From an uncultured Mobiluncus sp. (lineage in GTDB: Bacteria; Actinomycetota; Actinomycetes; Actinomycetales; Actinomycetaceae), in assembly GCF_943914685.1 (NCBI RefSeq), contig NZ_CALUCZ010000004.1:62001-126000 (forward strand): 64,000 nt of DNA, in the 5' to 3' direction. Each line of letters starts with the position of its first letter. The first letter of the stretch is position 1. A program made the position numbers and the translations under genes. The notes beneath the pieces are model-generated. The model saw only the letters and a program-made list of their open reading frames with translations, did not search any database and was not told the origin of the DNA. Shown piece by piece: positions 17,634 through 26,736 of this stretch.

Positions 17634-19051
17634 TTGGGGCAAATACGGTGCTCAACGACCGTTACCGCTTGGTTTCCATTCTGGCAACTGGCGGAATGGG
17701 GGTGATTTGGCGCGGTTGGGACAAACGCAGCCAAAACGTCGTCGCGGTAAAAGTGTTGAAAGAGGAACTCATCGGTCAGGCGACTTTCCTGGCCCGTTTG
17801 CGTGCCGAAGCCACCAACGCCGCCCGCCTGCATCACCCCAACCTTGCCGCCGTTTTTGATTGGGGCGAAACAGATGGCCAGGGCTGGATCGTGATGGAGC
17901 TGGTGGAGGGTCGTCCCCTGTCAGACATTCTGGCAGGAGGCCAGGTTCTGACCTGGGAACAACTGGCCCCGATTCTCATACAGATCGCTAACGGCCTGCA
18001 GGCTTCCCACGAGGGACACGTCATTCACCGTGATGTGAAGCCTTCAAATATTCTGGTTTCCGACAAGGGCGTGGCGAAACTGACGGACTTCGGGATTTCG
18101 TTGGCTCCGCGCGCCGAGGCCCTGACCGCGGCCGGAATGGTGATGGGCACCGCCCAGTACCTGCCTCCGGAACAGGCCATGGGTGAAACCGCAACCGCCT
18201 TGGGCGATATTTACGCGCTGGGAGTCATCGCCTACGAAGCTTTGGCCGGAAAACGTCCGTTTACGGGCCCGACCCAGGTCGACATCGCGATGTCACACGT
18301 GAAAGACCCGGTTCCGCCCCTTCCAGAAACTGTAAATTCCCAGGTGGCAGCGTTGATTTACCAGATGTTGGAAAAAGACCCGCGGCTGCGCCCCCAATCG
18401 GCAAAACAGCTCGCTGAGGCGATTCAAGCGCTGTGGCACGGCACGGTACCGCTGTCGTTTACCCCGCGCATGAGTTTTTCACGCAATCTGGCCGACGCTC
18501 CCCCTACCGCCCAGATGCCCGTGGCACCGGTCGAGGACACGCCGAAAGATGCGTCGTCGGAGTCCCCGTCCGCGGCAACGCCCGCAACTGCTGCACCAGT
18601 CGACCCCGCACCGCAGTCCCCTCACGCGGCCTCGGCCAAACCTGACGCGACTGCCTCCGCGGCCGGGCTGCACCAGGCCGGCTCGACACCGCCCGCCTCG
18701 CCGACCCCGGAGACGTCCGCACCACCCTTGCGACCTGATTTTCACCGAGTAAAACCGGCCCAACCAGCCGCTATACCGGTGGGTTCCCAAGCGATTCCGC
18801 CGCAGCGTCACGAGGAAATGATGCGCTACCTGGAAGCCAAACCGCTGCCCCAGCCGGAGTCGGGTTCGAAACGAAAACTTGTTATTGCATTAGTCATCAC
18901 CGCCGTGGTGTTGATAGCGTTGATTTTTGGGCTGGCAACCACCCTGCGCACCGGGGCCTCAACCGGTAACCTTGAATCGGGCTTGACCGTAACTTCGGTT
19001 GCAGCCCCAGCCAGCTCGCCAGTAGAGGAGGAAAACCTTGAGTCAGTCTGA
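17630..19051 (+). CDS. pknA: Ser/Thr protein kinase PknA-like
   Basis: Hanks-type kinase of 473 residues. The catalytic domain spans about 10-270, with glycine loop ATGGMGVIWRG, Lys41, HRDVKPSN (Asp135), DFG (Asp153) and GTAQYLPPEQ. A long Pro/Ala/Ser linker follows, then one transmembrane helix at about 417-437 and a short outside tail without PASTA domains, as in PknA. It phosphorylates cell-division and wall-synthesis proteins. ATG 17630 overlaps the pbpA TGA; the frame is open further upstream but the family N-terminus fits this start. It overlaps pknB by 14 bases. Confidence 0.93.
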   Translation: MIGANTVLNDRYRLVSILATGGMGVIWRGWDKRSQNVVAVKVLKEELIGQATFLARLRAEATNAARLHHPNLAAVFDWGETDGQGWIVMELVEGRPLSDILAGGQVLTWEQLAPILIQIANGLQASHEGHVIHRDVKPSNILVSDKGVAKLTDFGISLAPRAEALTAAGMVMGTAQYLPPEQAMGETATALGDIYALGVIAYEALAGKRPFTGPTQVDIAMSHVKDPVPPLPETVNSQVAALIYQMLEKDPRLRPQSAKQLAEAIQALWHGTVPLSFTPRMSFSRNLADAPPTAQMPVAPVEDTPKDASSESPSAATPATAAPVDPAPQSPHAASAKPDATASAAGLHQAGSTPPASPTPETSAPPLRPDFHRVKPAQPAAIPVGSQAIPPQRHEEMMRYLEAKPLPQPESGSKRKLVIALVITAVVLIALIFGLATTLRTGASTGNLESGLTVTSVAAPASSPVEEENLESV

Positions 19052-20888
19052 CCGGATTATCGGCGGGCGCTACGAAATTAGCCAGCTCATCGGACGCGGC
19101 GGTATGGCGGAAGTCCATATCGGCAATGACACGCGCCTGAACCGGATTGTAGCGATTAAGATTCTGCGTCAGGACTTGGCGCGCGACCCCGTCTTTCAGG
19201 CACGTTTCCGCCGCGAAGCTCAATCAGCCGCCAATTTGAACCATCCCTCTATCGTGGCTGTCTATGACACGGGTGAAGAAACCATCACCGCTTCTGATGG
19301 TACCGAGGTCAAGGTGCCCTACATCGTCATGGAGTATGTGGAAGGTCACACGGTGCGGGAGCTGTTGACGGACGGCAATCCGGTCCCGCTGGAAGAAGCG
19401 GTCGAAATCGTTTCCGGCGTCCTGGACGCGTTGGAGTATGCCCACCATCAAAACCTGGTTCATCGCGACATTAAACCCGGCAATGTGATGATTACCACGA
19501 CCGGGAAAATCAAGGTGATGGACTTTGGGATTGCCCGCGCCCTGTCTGATTCGCAAGCCACCATGACGCAAACCGATGCGGTGGTGGGAACCGCCCAGTA
19601 TCTTTCTCCCGAACAGGCTCGCGGCGAGCAGGTTGACGCCCGTTCTGACCTGTATTCCGCGGGGTGTTTGCTGTTTGAGCTGCTGACCGGCCAGCCTCCG
19701 TTTAAGGGTGATTCGGCTGTGGCGGTCGCGTTCCAGCATGTTTCCCAGCTGCCGCCGCTGCCCTCCTCGATTGCCCCGGACATTCCGGAATCTCTGGACC
19801 GTGTGGTGATGAAAGCGTTGGCGAAAGACCGTGATGAACGCTATCCCGATGCCGCTCATATGCGTACTGACCTGCAGGCTTCTCTGCGTGGAGGGAACGT
19901 GGCGGCTCCCGCTACGTCAACTTGGACGGCTCCGCTGGCTGGCGATACCACCGGTGCGACCACTGTCTTGCCGCCTGTAAACCAAGGGTACGCCGCTGGC
20001 TACGGAGCTTCTCGGTCTAACGCAATGTCTCCCGCGGGACAGACCACCCAAACTTTGGAGGCTACAGATTCGACCCAGAACCATCGCGGTAAGCCCAATA
20101 AGAAACCGCTGATTATTGTCATTGTACTGTTGGCGATTTTGGCGGCTTTGGGCCTCGGATTTTGGCTGGTTTTCAGCAAAGACAAGCCAACTGATGAGAT
20201 GGTCGAGATTCCCTCTTTGGACGGCATGAACCAGGAAGAGGCCTCCACCGCGATTACCGATGCGGGGCTGGTGTTCCGCTTGGGCCGCGGAGTCAGTTCC
20301 GAGGACATTCCGGAGGGGATTTTTGTTAAATCCGATCCGGCGGTGGGGACGAAAGTTGCTAAAGGTTCCAAGGTGTTTGTCTCGCTTTCTACCGGTCCGG
20401 GCGATGCCAGTGTTCCCTCGCTGGCCGGGCTGACCCAGGAGCAGGCCCGGAAAGCTTTGGAGGCGGAAGGCTTAGAGATTGGCAGTATCACGACCGCTGA
20501 TTCGGGCACGATAGACAAGGATAAAGTCATTCAGTCCAACCCCGCCGAGGGCGAGGCGGTTAAGAAAGGCGACTCGGTCGACCTAGAAGTGGCCTCCGGT
20601 AACTTCCGGATTCCCCAAGACCTGGTGGGAGGCACTAAGGAGGCTCTGCAACAGTTTGTGGACGCCAACCGGGTACGTTTGACAATTACCGAAAAGGAAG
20701 ATTCCACGGCTAATCCGGGCACCGTGTTGTCTCTGGACAAGGCCGGTCAGTTGGTGGGGTTGGATACTTCCATCACCGCGGTGGTGGCGATTGCTCCGAA
20801 AGAACCTACGACCAAGCCGGAAGTTCCGACTGATGCCCCGACCACGTCTACGGAACCTTCACGCACCCCGGAATCGCCCGGAGCATAG
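19038..20888 (+). CDS. pknB: Ser/Thr protein kinase PknB-like with PASTA domains
   Basis: Transmembrane kinase of 616 residues. The kinase domain (about 10-275) has Lys41, HRDIKPGN (Asp144), DFG (Asp162) and a Thr-rich activation loop (ATMTQTDAVVGT) like the autophosphorylated loop of mycobacterial PknB. One membrane helix lies at about 354-376. Three extracellular PASTA repeats (about 387-590), which bind muropeptides or lipid II, are followed by a Thr/Pro-rich tail. The start is TTG 19038 with GAGGAGG upstream. Last gene of the operon; the trpG and DUF881 genes found beside pknB in mycobacteria are absent here. Confidence 0.95.
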   Translation: MSQSDRIIGGRYEISQLIGRGGMAEVHIGNDTRLNRIVAIKILRQDLARDPVFQARFRREAQSAANLNHPSIVAVYDTGEETITASDGTEVKVPYIVMEYVEGHTVRELLTDGNPVPLEEAVEIVSGVLDALEYAHHQNLVHRDIKPGNVMITTTGKIKVMDFGIARALSDSQATMTQTDAVVGTAQYLSPEQARGEQVDARSDLYSAGCLLFELLTGQPPFKGDSAVAVAFQHVSQLPPLPSSIAPDIPESLDRVVMKALAKDRDERYPDAAHMRTDLQASLRGGNVAAPATSTWTAPLAGDTTGATTVLPPVNQGYAAGYGASRSNAMSPAGQTTQTLEATDSTQNHRGKPNKKPLIIVIVLLAILAALGLGFWLVFSKDKPTDEMVEIPSLDGMNQEEASTAITDAGLVFRLGRGVSSEDIPEGIFVKSDPAVGTKVAKGSKVFVSLSTGPGDASVPSLAGLTQEQARKALEAEGLEIGSITTADSGTIDKDKVIQSNPAEGEAVKKGDSVDLEVASGNFRIPQDLVGGTKEALQQFVDANRVRLTITEKEDSTANPGTVLSLDKAGQLVGLDTSITAVVAIAPKEPTTKPEVPTDAPTTSTEPSRTPESPGA

Positions 20889-20946
20889 GCGGGTTGCCGC
20901 GGACGAGAACGGGCATACCGGGAGAGCTTGATTTCGCTAGCGTCGA

Positions 20947-21957
20947 TTAGTTGCCGGGCTGCGATTGTTCCGCTGGTTCTCCAACCCAGGTCGTTTGGCC
21001 GGTTCCAGTAGCAGGGTCCAGGACGGTGCGGCAATAGAACTTATTGCCGTTGGCATCAACCATCATCTGGCCGACCTCGCAGGTCGCGCTACCTTGCTGA
21101 GCGCGCCGTTCCTGCTCCATCTGCTGCTGTTGACGCAGCAGCTGTTCTTCGGATTCTTTCCGCGCCTGTTCCAAGCGTTTGTCATCTATAGCTTTGGTGA
21201 CCGCGGTGATGTCCTCATCGAGACGATCCACGGAGGCCCGCATCGATTCGTTGAGACCATCGACTTTATCGTCCGGTACGGTTGACAGGGAGTTAACCTG
21301 GTTCAAAAGGCGTTTTGCGTCCTCAATCTGGGCCGCTAGGGACGCTCTGGGTTCGGTATTAGCTTCTATATCCGCAGCGCTTTGTGCTAACTTTTCCGCT
21401 TGGGCAATCTTTTCTTCCAGGGCTTTCTTGGCTACCGTCAGACTGTTGAGATTCTCAGCTTCCTGAATTGCTCGCAGCGCCGCCTCTAGCTCAGTTTGCT
21501 GCTTTTTCAACGTTTCAGCCTGGGCCATCATGGTGGAGGTTTTCTTGGCAACGTCCTTACCGGTACATTCCAGCGGTTTCACTTCTTTACTGGCCTGCTG
21601 AACTTTCGCCTGAATGTCATCAAGCATCGCGGGGTCTTTGACTTGAGAGGAATCAACCGCGGCCAAAGTACTTTCCGCGTCGGACACTACCTGCTGCAGC
21701 GAAGTGTACTGTTTGGTTAAATCCTGGCTGGCTTTTGCACAAGCCGAACGCGCCCCTTGCGAACCGCTACCCATCACCCACATCGCGACCAAGCCAATAA
21801 CGAGCGCCACCAATATGACAGCAGACACGATGATGGCGATGGTCCAACGGCGGCGAGCCTTGGCGATTTGTTCCGCGGGTACATTCTGAGGATTAGGGCG
21901 CGCCCGGTTGGGGGTACGACCCTGCTGCGCAACGGGTTTTTGCGTATTACCCACCAT
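20947..21957 (-). CDS. Membrane-anchored coiled-coil protein of unknown function
   Basis: Not recognised as a named family. The 336 residues comprise a short basic Pro/Asn-rich cytoplasmic N-terminus, one transmembrane helix at about 38-62, and a long Lys/Glu/Ala/Gln-rich region (about 70-295) predicted to be coiled coil. The C-terminal domain has paired cysteines (TCEVGQMM and FYCRTV) and ends in a Gln/Pro-rich tail. The type II topology puts the coiled coil outside the membrane. A GAGAGGTGAG stretch precedes ATG 21957. It converges on pknB, so it could be an envelope stalk or spacer protein, but nothing fixes its role. Confidence 0.75.
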   Translation of the reverse strand: MVGNTQKPVAQQGRTPNRARPNPQNVPAEQIAKARRRWTIAIIVSAVILVALVIGLVAMWVMGSGSQGARSACAKASQDLTKQYTSLQQVVSDAESTLAAVDSSQVKDPAMLDDIQAKVQQASKEVKPLECTGKDVAKKTSTMMAQAETLKKQQTELEAALRAIQEAENLNSLTVAKKALEEKIAQAEKLAQSAADIEANTEPRASLAAQIEDAKRLLNQVNSLSTVPDDKVDGLNESMRASVDRLDEDITAVTKAIDDKRLEQARKESEEQLLRQQQQMEQERRAQQGSATCEVGQMMVDANGNKFYCRTVLDPATGTGQTTWVGEPAEQSQPGN

Positions 21958-22258
21958 TACTCACCTCTCACCGCCAAAACTAGCTAACCCTAGTCTAACC
22001 CGGTAATAGTCCGGAATAATATCCCGGTCCCGGAATCAGGCTTTAACACCAAAAATCACCCCGTTAGATAGGTAGGGGAACCTGATACACGCCTCCGCCA
22101 AGCCGGGAGCTGCCCGTGTTCCGGGAAGGTTTCCCACCCCGCTTGTGCAGAATTCGGACCCTTTGCATGGACAAACCTTAAGGTTACCTTGGAAAATGCT
22201 AGGAATATGGATATAATGGGAGGTAATTTCCATTTCAGAGGTCAAGGCCGGTGTACTC
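21958..22258 (+). promoter_or_regulatory. Divergent intergenic region with strong promoter and palindrome
   Basis: This 301-base gap lies between two divergent genes for membrane proteins. On the plus strand TTGGAA (22189-22194) is followed after 17 bases by a consensus TATAAT (22212-22217). A perfect 12-bp palindrome, AACCTTAAGGTT (22174-22185), ends 3 bp before the -35 box and could bind an activator or repressor. No small gene or RNA is evident elsewhere in the gap. Confidence 0.65.
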
Positions 22259-23593
22259 ATGCACGAATTATCTAAGGAAGAACTTGAGGCTATCAATCCA
22301 GATACCCCTCTGGCTCGTCTGCAGACTATCGCGCAAGACACTCCGGAGCTGCGCCCTGTACTAGCTTTGAACCCCTCAACCTATCCGGACCTGTTGGATT
22401 GGTTAGGTGAACTGCAGGATACACAAGTTAATGCGGCCTTGGCGAAACGGGCCAAACTGGTGCAGCGAGGCGAACTGGAAAACTACGCGACAGATTGTTT
22501 GTCCTCGTCTAAGCCCGTCTCAGAACCGCCATTTGTCGCAGAACCCCTGGTTTCTCAACCCAGTGAGTTACCGATTGACCCGCAGCCCGAAACTTACCAA
22601 CTGACAGAACCGCCATTTTCTGAGGAACCTCAGTCCGTCGGAACGCCAGATTCGCCCGGCGTTGAGAATCCGGAGCGTTCCGCTGGTGAAGTGAAATTAC
22701 ACCAGGGCGGTACAACTTCAGCCACCGCGGCCGCAGCCGAAATGGCGGCAATGAACCGGGCACGAGCCGCCGCTCCTCAGGATTACACGACCAACTACAA
22801 CGCAACTCCGGCTCTCTCTACTCCCGAACAGATTGGTCCCCGGCTTTCCAGTCCCGCCAAGACCGTCAGAAACCGGTTGAACCGGTTTTGGTTGTGGATG
22901 ACTCTCGGGTTATTGATTTGGCTGTTCATAATTGTGCTGGTTGTCTGGGGACTCACCAGCCAAGCTGAAAAACCGGTTTCACTGAGTGCCAACGCAGCCG
23001 AACCCACTCCGAGCGTGAGCGCCACTCCCCAAGAGCTGGTACAAACTAGCTTGCCCGAAGGCTATACCGGCCCCACCAAGATTATTGAGGTTCCGGGACC
23101 TAACCCCGGCCAAACTATCAAGCGGGTTGTTCCTGACGACAGCGCCAGTGCCTCGCCCACGTCCACCCCCACCCCCACGCCCACGGATCCGTTGGCTCCT
23201 CCCGCAAATGCTAAGAAACTCAACAGTTTTGCCACTGCTGACGGCAATGTTCGCTGCATTTTCGGCGGGTCACAAGTACAGTGTTTCGCCAATTCCACGG
23301 ACCCTTACTACTGCTCTGCGCAGGCGCCGAATTCGGGATACAGCGATGTGCTTTACGCCTCGCACAGCCGCAACCACGAGTATGCGTGTATCGAGCCCAT
23401 CGATACCGCCACGGAAGGGACTTTGGGCGCCAACGAAACGGTGACGAACGGCATTTTTGCCTGCCACGCCAGTAAATCCGGCGACCGCGTAGTGTGCTGG
23501 AACACCACCGCTGGAGACGGCATCGTGGTGGGCAGCGATATGGCGGCACGTTTCGGGAAAGGCAAGTATATCCCTCCGCAGTGGGATAAGTAA
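22259..23593 (+). CDS. Membrane protein with N-terminal variant leucine-rich-repeat-like domain
   Basis: 444 residues. The first ~70 residues (TPLARLQTIAQDTPELRP, then ALNPSTYPDLLDWL) resemble the short variant leucine-rich-repeat domain found at the N-terminus of many actinobacterial membrane proteins. A Pro/Glu-rich linker leads to one transmembrane helix at about 210-231. The outer part begins with a Thr/Pro tract and ends in a small domain with several cysteines (VRCIF, QCFAN, YYCSAQ, YACIEP, FACHAS, VVCWN) that probably form disulfides. Function is unknown; an envelope sensor or adaptor is conceivable. The promoter upstream is unusually good. Confidence 0.75.
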   Translation: MHELSKEELEAINPDTPLARLQTIAQDTPELRPVLALNPSTYPDLLDWLGELQDTQVNAALAKRAKLVQRGELENYATDCLSSSKPVSEPPFVAEPLVSQPSELPIDPQPETYQLTEPPFSEEPQSVGTPDSPGVENPERSAGEVKLHQGGTTSATAAAAEMAAMNRARAAAPQDYTTNYNATPALSTPEQIGPRLSSPAKTVRNRLNRFWLWMTLGLLIWLFIIVLVVWGLTSQAEKPVSLSANAAEPTPSVSATPQELVQTSLPEGYTGPTKIIEVPGPNPGQTIKRVVPDDSASASPTSTPTPTPTDPLAPPANAKKLNSFATADGNVRCIFGGSQVQCFANSTDPYYCSAQAPNSGYSDVLYASHSRNHEYACIEPIDTATEGTLGANETVTNGIFACHASKSGDRVVCWNTTAGDGIVVGSDMAARFGKGKYIPPQWDK

Positions 23594-23646
23594 GCAGCGT
23601 CTTGCGGATTACCGTCCCAGAGAATAGTCAGCGGTAGATATACTTT

Positions 23647-23667
23647 ACCCCCGGCGAAACCGGGGGT
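23647..23667. terminator. Bidirectional hairpin between convergent genes
   Basis: ACCCCCGG (23647-23654) and CCGGGGGT (23660-23667) form a perfect 8-bp GC-rich stem with loop CGAAA. It lies between the plus-strand membrane protein gene and the minus-strand thioredoxin gene, and can serve both. No long T-run follows directly. Confidence 0.6.
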
Positions 23668-23688
23668 GACGTGCGGGTTTTATAGGGG

Positions 23689-24048
23689 TTACTGGACTGC
23701 CCCGTGCCCGGCTGCAACCTGGGCCATATCTAAGTTCCGAACCTGGTGGAGCAATTCGTCCAGCTGAGTGCCCTGGAGCAGGCCAGCCTCACGGAACACC
23801 AGAACGGACTGGCGGAAAATCATCAGAGTCGGAATGGAAACAATACCCGCCGCACTCACCAACGGCTTTTGTTCCTCGGTGTTGACGGTGCCGAAGAAAA
23901 CGTCCTGGTTACGCAGGGAAGCCTGTTCAAAAACGGGGGTGAATAGGCGGCACGGACTGCACCAAGGAGCCCAAAATTCGAGCACTACAACATCGTTCTC
24001 ACTCATGGCCTGAGCCATGTTATCTTGAGTGACAATATTTACTGCCAT
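23689..24048 (-). CDS. Thioredoxin-family protein with WCSPC active site
   Basis: A 119-residue cytoplasmic thioredoxin fold with no signal peptide. The redox motif is W29-C-S-P-C33, with Ser in place of the usual Gly of WCGPC, and the cis-proline segment SIPTLMIF is present. It would reduce disulfides, although CSPC usually shifts redox potential compared with CGPC. AAGGAG precedes ATG 24048. It lies 81 bases downstream of asd on the same strand and may be partly co-transcribed with lysC-asd. Confidence 0.9.
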   Translation of the reverse strand: MAVNIVTQDNMAQAMSENDVVVLEFWAPWCSPCRLFTPVFEQASLRNQDVFFGTVNTEEQKPLVSAAGIVSIPTLMIFRQSVLVFREAGLLQGTQLDELLHQVRNLDMAQVAAGHGAVQ

Positions 24049-24129
24049 GAGTTGGTGCTCCTTCCTGCATTGAGTTTAGCACAGAGAGTTAGAACTCCAA
24101 GCTGATTTTTTTCAAATATTTAACTTTTT

Positions 24130-25179
24130 TTAGAGGTCAGCGGCAACCAGTTCAGCCAGCTGCACCGCGTTAAGCGCCGCCCCTTTGCGCAGGTTATCGC
24201 CGCAGACTACCATGATTAAGCCCCGGTTATCCGCAACTGCCTGGTCTTGACGGATGCGGCCTACCAGGGAGGGGTCGACACCAGCTGCGTCCAGCGGGGT
24301 CGGTACGTCTTGCAGCACCACCCCGGGGGCTCCGTCTAATGCCTGTTTGGCCTGTTCAACAGTGATAGGACGGGCGAACTCGGCGTGAATGGTGAGGGTG
24401 TGGGAGGTCAGCACCGGAACCCGCACACAAGTTCCCGACACCCGCAAGTCGGGTATGCCCAGGATACGCCGCGATTCGTTGCGCAGCTTTTGTTCCTCGT
24501 CGGTTTCCAGACTGCCGTCGTCTACGTAGTTGCCAGCAAAAGGCACCACGTTAAAGCCGATGGGAGCCACGTAGGTTTCCGGGGACGGCCACGCGATGGC
24601 TTTGCCGTTGAGGACGAGTTTGTCCAGGTTAGAGACGTCCCCCACGGCTTCGACCATACGTTCCAGTTCACGCACACCTTTCAGTCCCGAGCCAGACACC
24701 GCCTGATAGCTCGAAATTGTCAACCGGGTCAACCCCGCCAGGTTGTGTAGAACTTTCAAAGGCGGCATGGCCGCCATAGTGGTGCAGTTCGGGTTAGCGA
24801 TAATGGCTTTCGGCCGGTTTTTCAAGTCTTGTGGGTTGACCTCACTGACAACTAAGGGACATTCGGGGTCTTTGCGCCAGGCGCTAGAATTGTCAACCAC
24901 GACAGCTCCCGCCTGAACAAATTTCGGGGCAAATTCACGCGAGGCAGCGGCACCGGCACTAAAGATAGCGATATCGATCCCGGAAAAGTCCGCTGTCGCG
25001 GTGTCCTCCACCACGACCTGCTGACCCCGAAAGTCAACCACGTTACCCGCCGATCGGGCTGAGGAAAAGAAACGAAAGTGGGAGGCGGGGAAGTTCCGTT
25101 CCGTGAGTAGCGTCCGCATGACCCGACCGACCTGACCGGTCGCACCCACCACGGCTACGCAAAGATTGTCCCGGCTCAT
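24130..25179 (-). CDS. asd: Aspartate-semialdehyde dehydrogenase
   Basis: NADPH-dependent enzyme converting aspartyl-4-phosphate to aspartate semialdehyde in the lysine/DAP, threonine and methionine pathway; 349 residues. The Rossmann motif GATGQVG is at 12-18, the nucleophile Cys132 lies in NPNCTTM, and SSYQAVSGSG and the later HAEF supply substrate contacts. The ATG overlaps the lysC stop (ATGA), so translation is coupled, and both enzymes act in succession. DAP for peptidoglycan depends on this step. Confidence 0.96.
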   Translation of the reverse strand: MSRDNLCVAVVGATGQVGRVMRTLLTERNFPASHFRFFSSARSAGNVVDFRGQQVVVEDTATADFSGIDIAIFSAGAAASREFAPKFVQAGAVVVDNSSAWRKDPECPLVVSEVNPQDLKNRPKAIIANPNCTTMAAMPPLKVLHNLAGLTRLTISSYQAVSGSGLKGVRELERMVEAVGDVSNLDKLVLNGKAIAWPSPETYVAPIGFNVVPFAGNYVDDGSLETDEEQKLRNESRRILGIPDLRVSGTCVRVPVLTSHTLTIHAEFARPITVEQAKQALDGAPGVVLQDVPTPLDAAGVDPSLVGRIRQDQAVADNRGLIMVVCGDNLRKGAALNAVQLAELVAADL

Positions 25180-26510
25180 CGTCCCGTACCTCCATAAACT
25201 ACGGCTTCAACCTGTTCAGCATCGAGGTCGAACGCGCTGTGAACCGCACGCACGGCTTCGTCCAGCTGATCCTCGCTGACCAAGACGCTCAAGCGGATTT
25301 CCGAAGTGGAAATCATGTCAATGTTGATTCCCGCTTTGGAAAGAGTCCCAAAAAGTTTTGCTGAAACACCCGGATTGGTTCGCATTCCGGCGCCCACGAG
25401 CGACAACTTTCCCACGTTGCCGGTGTGGACGACCTTTAGAAAACCTCCTTCCGCCTTGGCACCTTCTAACGCCTTTACTGTGTCCGCAGCATCGGCGTGG
25501 GGCAGAGTGATTGTCAAGTCGGTGGCGCCTGGCTGCACCGTCGACACGTTTTGCACAATCATGTCGATGTTGGCGCCGGCTTGGGCAATAATCTCAAAAA
25601 TATGGGCGGCTCGACCCGGTTCGTCGGGCACTCCCACCAAAGTAATCTTGTCCTCGCTGCGGTCGTGAGCGAGGCCGGAAATAATCGGTTCCTCCACGGG
25701 GGTCTCCTTCCTGATCAGTGCTTCGGGATTGAACGTTAAAGCGCTGGGGGGAACCAGACCCCGCAGTTCAGGGTGGGCCGGACTGTCGGAAATCCAAGTC
25801 CCGAATTTATCCGAGAACGATGAACGCACGTGCAGCGGCACGTGGTAGCGCCGGGCAAACTCAACAGCCCGAAGATGCAAGATTTTGGCACCGTGTGCGG
25901 CCATTTCGAGCGTTTCTTCAAAACTGATGGCAGGAATTTTCCTCGCTTTCGCGACAATGCGCGGATCGGCGGTAAACATTCCGTCCACGTCAGTATAGAT
26001 TTCGCAAACATCGGCGTGCAGGGAGGCCGCTAATGCCACCGCGGTCGTATCTGAACCGCCGCGCCCCAGCGTGGTCACGTCTTTCCGTTCGTTCACGCCT
26101 TGGAAACCGGCGACAATCGCAATGTTTCCGTCCTTAATGGAACGAGCCACCCGCTCTGGAACCATCGAAATTATCTGAGCTTTGCCGTAATGGCTATCGG
26201 TCTGAACCCCGGCTTGCTGACCCGTATAGGACAGGGCCGTTTCACCGAGTTCGTTCACCGCCATCGCCAGCAGGGACATCGAAATCCGTTCCCCCGCCGA
26301 CAGCAGAATATCCATCTCTCGTTGGGGGGCTTTTTGCGTGACGGAAGCAGCCAAATCCAGCAGGTCGTCAGTGGTGTCGCCCATCGCGGAAACCACCACC
26401 ACAACATTGTGACCAGCCCGTTTGGTGGCGACAATACGTTTGGCGACGCGCTTCATGGCCGCTGCGTCCGATACGGACGAGCCGCCGTACTTTTGCACAA
26501 CCAGCGCCAT
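25176..26510 (-). CDS. lysC: Aspartate kinase
   Basis: Phosphorylates aspartate, the first committed step to lysine, threonine, methionine and diaminopimelate. The 444-residue product starts MALVVQKYGGSSV. The kinase domain covers about 1-250 and two C-terminal ACT domains (about 290-440) carry feedback inhibition by lysine and/or threonine. The frame is open to 26627, but ATG 26510 has GGAGG upstream and the family N-terminus. It is a single-polypeptide kinase about 20 residues longer than the corynebacterial alpha subunit; an internal beta-subunit start was not resolved. Confidence 0.94.
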   Translation of the reverse strand: MALVVQKYGGSSVSDAAAMKRVAKRIVATKRAGHNVVVVVSAMGDTTDDLLDLAASVTQKAPQREMDILLSAGERISMSLLAMAVNELGETALSYTGQQAGVQTDSHYGKAQIISMVPERVARSIKDGNIAIVAGFQGVNERKDVTTLGRGGSDTTAVALAASLHADVCEIYTDVDGMFTADPRIVAKARKIPAISFEETLEMAAHGAKILHLRAVEFARRYHVPLHVRSSFSDKFGTWISDSPAHPELRGLVPPSALTFNPEALIRKETPVEEPIISGLAHDRSEDKITLVGVPDEPGRAAHIFEIIAQAGANIDMIVQNVSTVQPGATDLTITLPHADAADTVKALEGAKAEGGFLKVVHTGNVGKLSLVGAGMRTNPGVSAKLFGTLSKAGINIDMISTSEIRLSVLVSEDQLDEAVRAVHSAFDLDAEQVEAVVYGGTGR

Positions 26511-26574
26511 GAAAACCTCCCTTAAGCCGACACGCGGCAGTGAGGGCCGCGGCACCTTTACTGCTGACGTCTCG

Positions 26575-26604
26575 ATTATAGCGATTATGCCCGAAACTCG
26601 TGAA
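26575..26604 (-). promoter_or_regulatory. Promoter of lysC-asd
   Basis: On the minus strand a consensus TATAAT (26575-26580) is preceded after 18 bases by TTCACG (26599-26604). Transcription would start near 26568, giving a leader of about 58 bases before lysC. The -35 box falls inside the hairpin CGTGAATTCGCC / GGCGAATCACG (26599-26628), which may terminate transcription from dnaX-recR. Confidence 0.6.
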
Positions 26605-26628
26605 TTCGCCGCCGGAAGGCGAATCACG
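26599..26628 (-). terminator. Hairpin after dnaX-recR
   Basis: CGTGA-A-TTCGCC (26599-26610) pairs with GGCGAA-TCACG (26618-26628), with one unpaired A. On the minus strand it lies about 110 bases downstream of the recR stop and just before the lysC promoter, so it can separate the two units. There is no clear U-tract, so efficiency is uncertain. Confidence 0.4.
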
Positions 26629-26736
26629 TTTCCCGACAGGCGGTTGGGAGCGGGTGGTTGTGCGGCGAGCGATTGTGGGGTGGACAGTTTTAACGCGGGC
26701 AGTTTTTGGGCGGGCGGTTTGCGCGAATCAAAGTTT

